In this document: one piece after another, positions 15,049 through 16,772 of the stretch | Position numbering within the stretch: position 1 is the first letter of the stretch | Layout of the letters: every line of letters starts with the position of its first letter | Origin: Pseudaestuariivita sp. | GTDB taxonomy: Bacteria > Pseudomonadota > Alphaproteobacteria > Rhodobacterales > Rhodobacteraceae | Length of the DNA: 16,772 nt | Assembly (NCBI GenBank): GCA_020629995.1 | Contig: JAHDCH010000019.1 | Coordinates: forward strand, 1,372-18,143 | Direction of reading: 5' to 3' | The notes under the pieces: generated by a model | The model's database searches: none | The model's input: the letters and a program-made list of their open reading frames with translations, nothing else | Told to the model about the DNA's origin: nothing | Translations under genes and position numbers: made by a program

Positions 15049-15731
15049 CGTCCGCTTGGGTCAAAGAATGACCCGCCCTCTTGGGCGCGGATCGCAAATT
15101 CGATCTGCGGTTTGGTGCGGGGCACGTGCTGTGGCCACAGGCTCGGATCCTGTGGTGCGCGCGCGCTCATGACCGAGGTGGGCGCAGACGGATCGGGCGT
15201 GCCATCCGGCGCGATCCAGATCCGCGCATCCCGCACCCCGGCCTGCGCGGCGCCATTCAGCCACAGCAAATAGGCCGCGGTAATGTCGATGCCGTCAACA
15301 GGCGTGCGCGACAGGACCTCATCCTTGTTTTCAACGATCAGCACGCTGTCGGGCCGAGACAGCACGGCAAGCGTTTCTGCGTCCAATGGCTGCTGGAAGA
15401 GGCCCGGCATCAACCGCGCGGCACCGTCTTGCAGCACGGAAATACGCGCGCCGGACGGCGCAAAGCCCAACAGCCTCAATGTGCCCTCGGCGTGCAAGCT
15501 GAGGATCACACCGGGCGCGCGGGCCGCGCATCCGCGCAACGGCATCCGGCAGGACACCGTCCAGAGTGGCCTTCGCGACGAGCCGCGCACACGATAGAAC
15601 CGCGCCTCGCCTGATTGCCTGATTTCATGGCGGATGTCTGGATCCTGCGCGTCTCCGTTCGCCGGAAAGCTTACCGCGCCAACAATCGCAACACCCAGCA
15701 CCGCCGCCAAACATGTTGCCGGTTTCCACAT
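15045..15731 (-). CDS. Small secreted protein of unknown function
   Basis: A 228-residue protein starting at ATG 15731, which has an ideal ribosome binding site six bases away and directly begins a signal peptide (CLAAVLGVAIVGAV, cleavage near the Asn-Gly-Asp-Ala-Gln stretch at 25-29). The longer in-frame start (15905) would reach into the CHAT gene and is rejected. Early in the mature part are two cysteines (VSCRMPLRGC). After them comes a beta-rich-looking domain containing LRLLGFAPSG and VLIVENKDEVLSR. I do not recognise the family. There is a faint likeness to IalB (WTVSC then a second Cys) or to DUF4384 domains that accompany caspase genes; neither is claimed. It lies 112 bases downstream of the CHAT gene on the same strand, so they probably form an operon, and it converges on the caspase gene. 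Confidence 0.75.
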   Translation of the reverse strand: MWKPATCLAAVLGVAIVGAVSFPANGDAQDPDIRHEIRQSGEARFYRVRGSSRRPLWTVSCRMPLRGCAARAPGVILSLHAEGTLRLLGFAPSGARISVLQDGAARLMPGLFQQPLDAETLAVLSRPDSVLIVENKDEVLSRTPVDGIDITAAYLLWLNGAAQAGVRDARIWIAPDGTPDPSAPTSVMSARAPQDPSLWPQHVPRTKPQIEFAIRAQEGGSFFDPSGR

Positions 15732-15737
15732 CTCACG

Positions 15738-15743
15738 CTCCTT
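15738..15743 (-). promoter_or_regulatory. Ribosome binding site deciding the start of the secreted-protein gene
   Basis: AAGGAG on the minus strand, six bases before the ATG at 15731, is the best Shine-Dalgarno match seen here. It excludes the longer upstream start. Confidence 0.75.
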
Positions 15744-15843
15744 TATTGCGTGACTGAAAGGGCCACGCGCAAAAGGCGCAAAGCGGTTCGGGAAAACGGC
15801 CAGAATGCGGAACTTGGCTAGGGTTCGAGACAAATGCCGCGGG

Positions 15844-16772
15844 TCAGACCCCGCCCGATCCGTCCCCCACAAGGATAAAGGGCGCCCAAAACCGCGGATG
15901 CGCATAGGCGGCCTGCGGGTGGTCCTGCATCAGGCTCAGCATGGCGCGCCGCAGCGCTCCGGCCCGGGCGCGGCCGTCCTGAATGTCGGCCACCATGCCG
16001 GTTGTCAGCTGCACCGTGGCAAAGTCATCCACCGGCCAGTGTGACACCAGGATCGACCGCGCCCCGGCGTAGATGAACGCCCGTGCCAGGCCCGACAGAC
16101 CTTCGGCCCCGGGCGTGCCATCCGAAGCCGCGGTGTTGCAGGCCGACAGGATCACCAGATCGGCAGACAGTTTCAGCGCTGCCGCCTCGGACGCGGTCAG
16201 CAGCGCGTCTTGATCGCCGCTGAATTCGGGCGTGAAGGCCAGCGCCGGTTCGTCCACCGCTGCCAGCTCGCCAGTCAGCAGGCCATGGGTGGCAAAGGCG
16301 ACGATCTGAACATCGCTGAGATCCGCCGCCTTGACCGCGCTTTCCGTCGCCCGCGCACCCAGGAAGACCGACGTGGCCGGGTCCTGTCCGGTCAGGCGGG
16401 CCAGCCGGCGCAGCTCGGTCGCGGTGTTGGGCAAAGGAGCCAAGTCAGAGACGCTGGCCAGGGTCTCGCCGCCGCGGGTTGCGGTCAGGGTGACGCCTTC
16501 AAAGATCGGATCACCAAACCCGACAAAAGGCCGGCGCGGCGCGGTGCTGCGCACCTCTTGCCGCAGCGACCGCAGCGACGACACGTTCGGCAGAACCGTC
16601 ATCGCATGGCGGCGCAGCAGCCAGGCCGTGTCGCGCAAGGCAAAGGGATCAGCGTCGCTGCCTGTTGGCTCTTCGGTCACCAACAGCGACAACGGAAGGG
16701 ATGTCAGCGGACCATCGACCACGGCGATCAGCTGATCCGCATCCGCCAGGACCGGCGCGACCGGGGCCAGCA
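15844..16772 (-). CDS. CHAT-domain protease (caspase/HetF-associated), partial (N-terminus beyond right edge)
   Basis: The frame is open to the right edge and reads LLAPV...IAVVDGPLTSLPLSLL, which is the usual entry to a CHAT domain. About 309 C-terminal residues are visible. Catalytic residues are present: His in FATHG (codon 16285-16287) and Cys in ILSACNT (codon 16138-16140). GLARAFIYAGARSILVSHW and HPRFWAPFILVG then follow, all standard CHAT features. CHAT proteins are caspase-fold cysteine peptidases, often with N-terminal TPR repeats that sense a partner. Those would lie outside the window, so neither TPRs nor a signal peptide can be judged. It is followed on the same strand by the secreted-protein gene and lies near the exported caspase gene, suggesting a joint proteolytic role. 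Substrate is unknown. Confidence 0.9.
   Translation of the reverse strand, partial: LAPVAPVLADADQLIAVVDGPLTSLPLSLLVTEEPTGSDADPFALRDTAWLLRRHAMTVLPNVSSLRSLRQEVRSTAPRRPFVGFGDPIFEGVTLTATRGGETLASVSDLAPLPNTATELRRLARLTGQDPATSVFLGARATESAVKAADLSDVQIVAFATHGLLTGELAAVDEPALAFTPEFSGDQDALLTASEAAALKLSADLVILSACNTAASDGTPGAEGLSGLARAFIYAGARSILVSHWPVDDFATVQLTTGMVADIQDGRARAGALRRAMLSLMQDHPQAAYAHPRFWAPFILVGDGSGGV

Noticed and set aside
15768..15782. GCGC-AAAAG-GCGC-like short hairpin between the CHAT and secreted-protein genes, considered as an attenuator.
   Set aside because: The arms are only four bases and no T tract follows, so it is expected by chance in GC-rich DNA.
12358..16772. A caspase/CHAT defence island against phage.
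   Set aside because: The caspase and its partners carry export signals and wall-binding domains, and no nuclease, gasdermin, reverse transcriptase or sensor typical of defence islands is present. An envelope role fits better.

Overview
The window is GC-rich, gene-dense DNA with ribosome binding sites of the AGGAG type. It most resembles an alphaproteobacterium of the Rhodobacterales (marine Roseobacter-like) type. This rests on the protein families present and on overall composition, not on any marker gene. No tRNA, rRNA, CRISPR array, insertion sequence or transposase was seen. Thirteen genes are supported; the first and last run off the window edges.

Region A (1-5417, minus strand) is a redox operon read right to left: a small Tat-exported protein (93 aa), a LodA/GoxA-family quinoprotein (747 aa), its LodB-type flavoprotein maturase (389 aa), and a secreted multiheme cytochrome c with five CXXCH sites in the part seen. 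The lodA-like/lodB-like and lodB-like/cytochrome genes overlap. In the characterised family, the LodB-type flavoenzyme helps build the cysteine tryptophylquinone (CTQ) cofactor inside the LodA-type protein. Here the cross-linked Trp region is kept, but the position where I expect the partner Cys reads Thr. A cytochrome in the operon suggests electrons leave through haem rather than only to oxygen.

Region B (5418-6485) holds an AT-richer 382-base gap with a candidate promoter for the redox operon, a periplasmic OmpA-domain protein on the minus strand, and a divergent intergenic region.

Region C (6486-12255, plus strand) is a four-gene surface-glycan operon: a membrane acyltransferase, a STAS-nucleotidyltransferase-beta-helix fusion, a cellulose-synthase-like GT2 membrane glycosyltransferase, and a DUF3131 protein with a membrane anchor. 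The likely division of labour is that the fusion makes an activated sugar, the GT2 polymerises and exports it, the DUF3131 protein trims or remodels the chain outside the membrane, and the acyltransferase decorates it. A perfect 15-bp-stem terminator closes the operon.

Region D (12358-16772) is an envelope-directed set: a CsgG-like lipoprotein fused to a peptidoglycan-binding domain (minus), divergent from an OmpA-domain protein and an exported caspase-like peptidase (plus, overlapping). Next come a small secreted protein of unknown function and a CHAT-domain protease (minus, continuing past the window). Two caspase-fold proteases beside two peptidoglycan-binding envelope proteins are the best candidate here for a little-described system. 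The two OmpA-domain proteins of regions B and D share four cysteines at matching positions.
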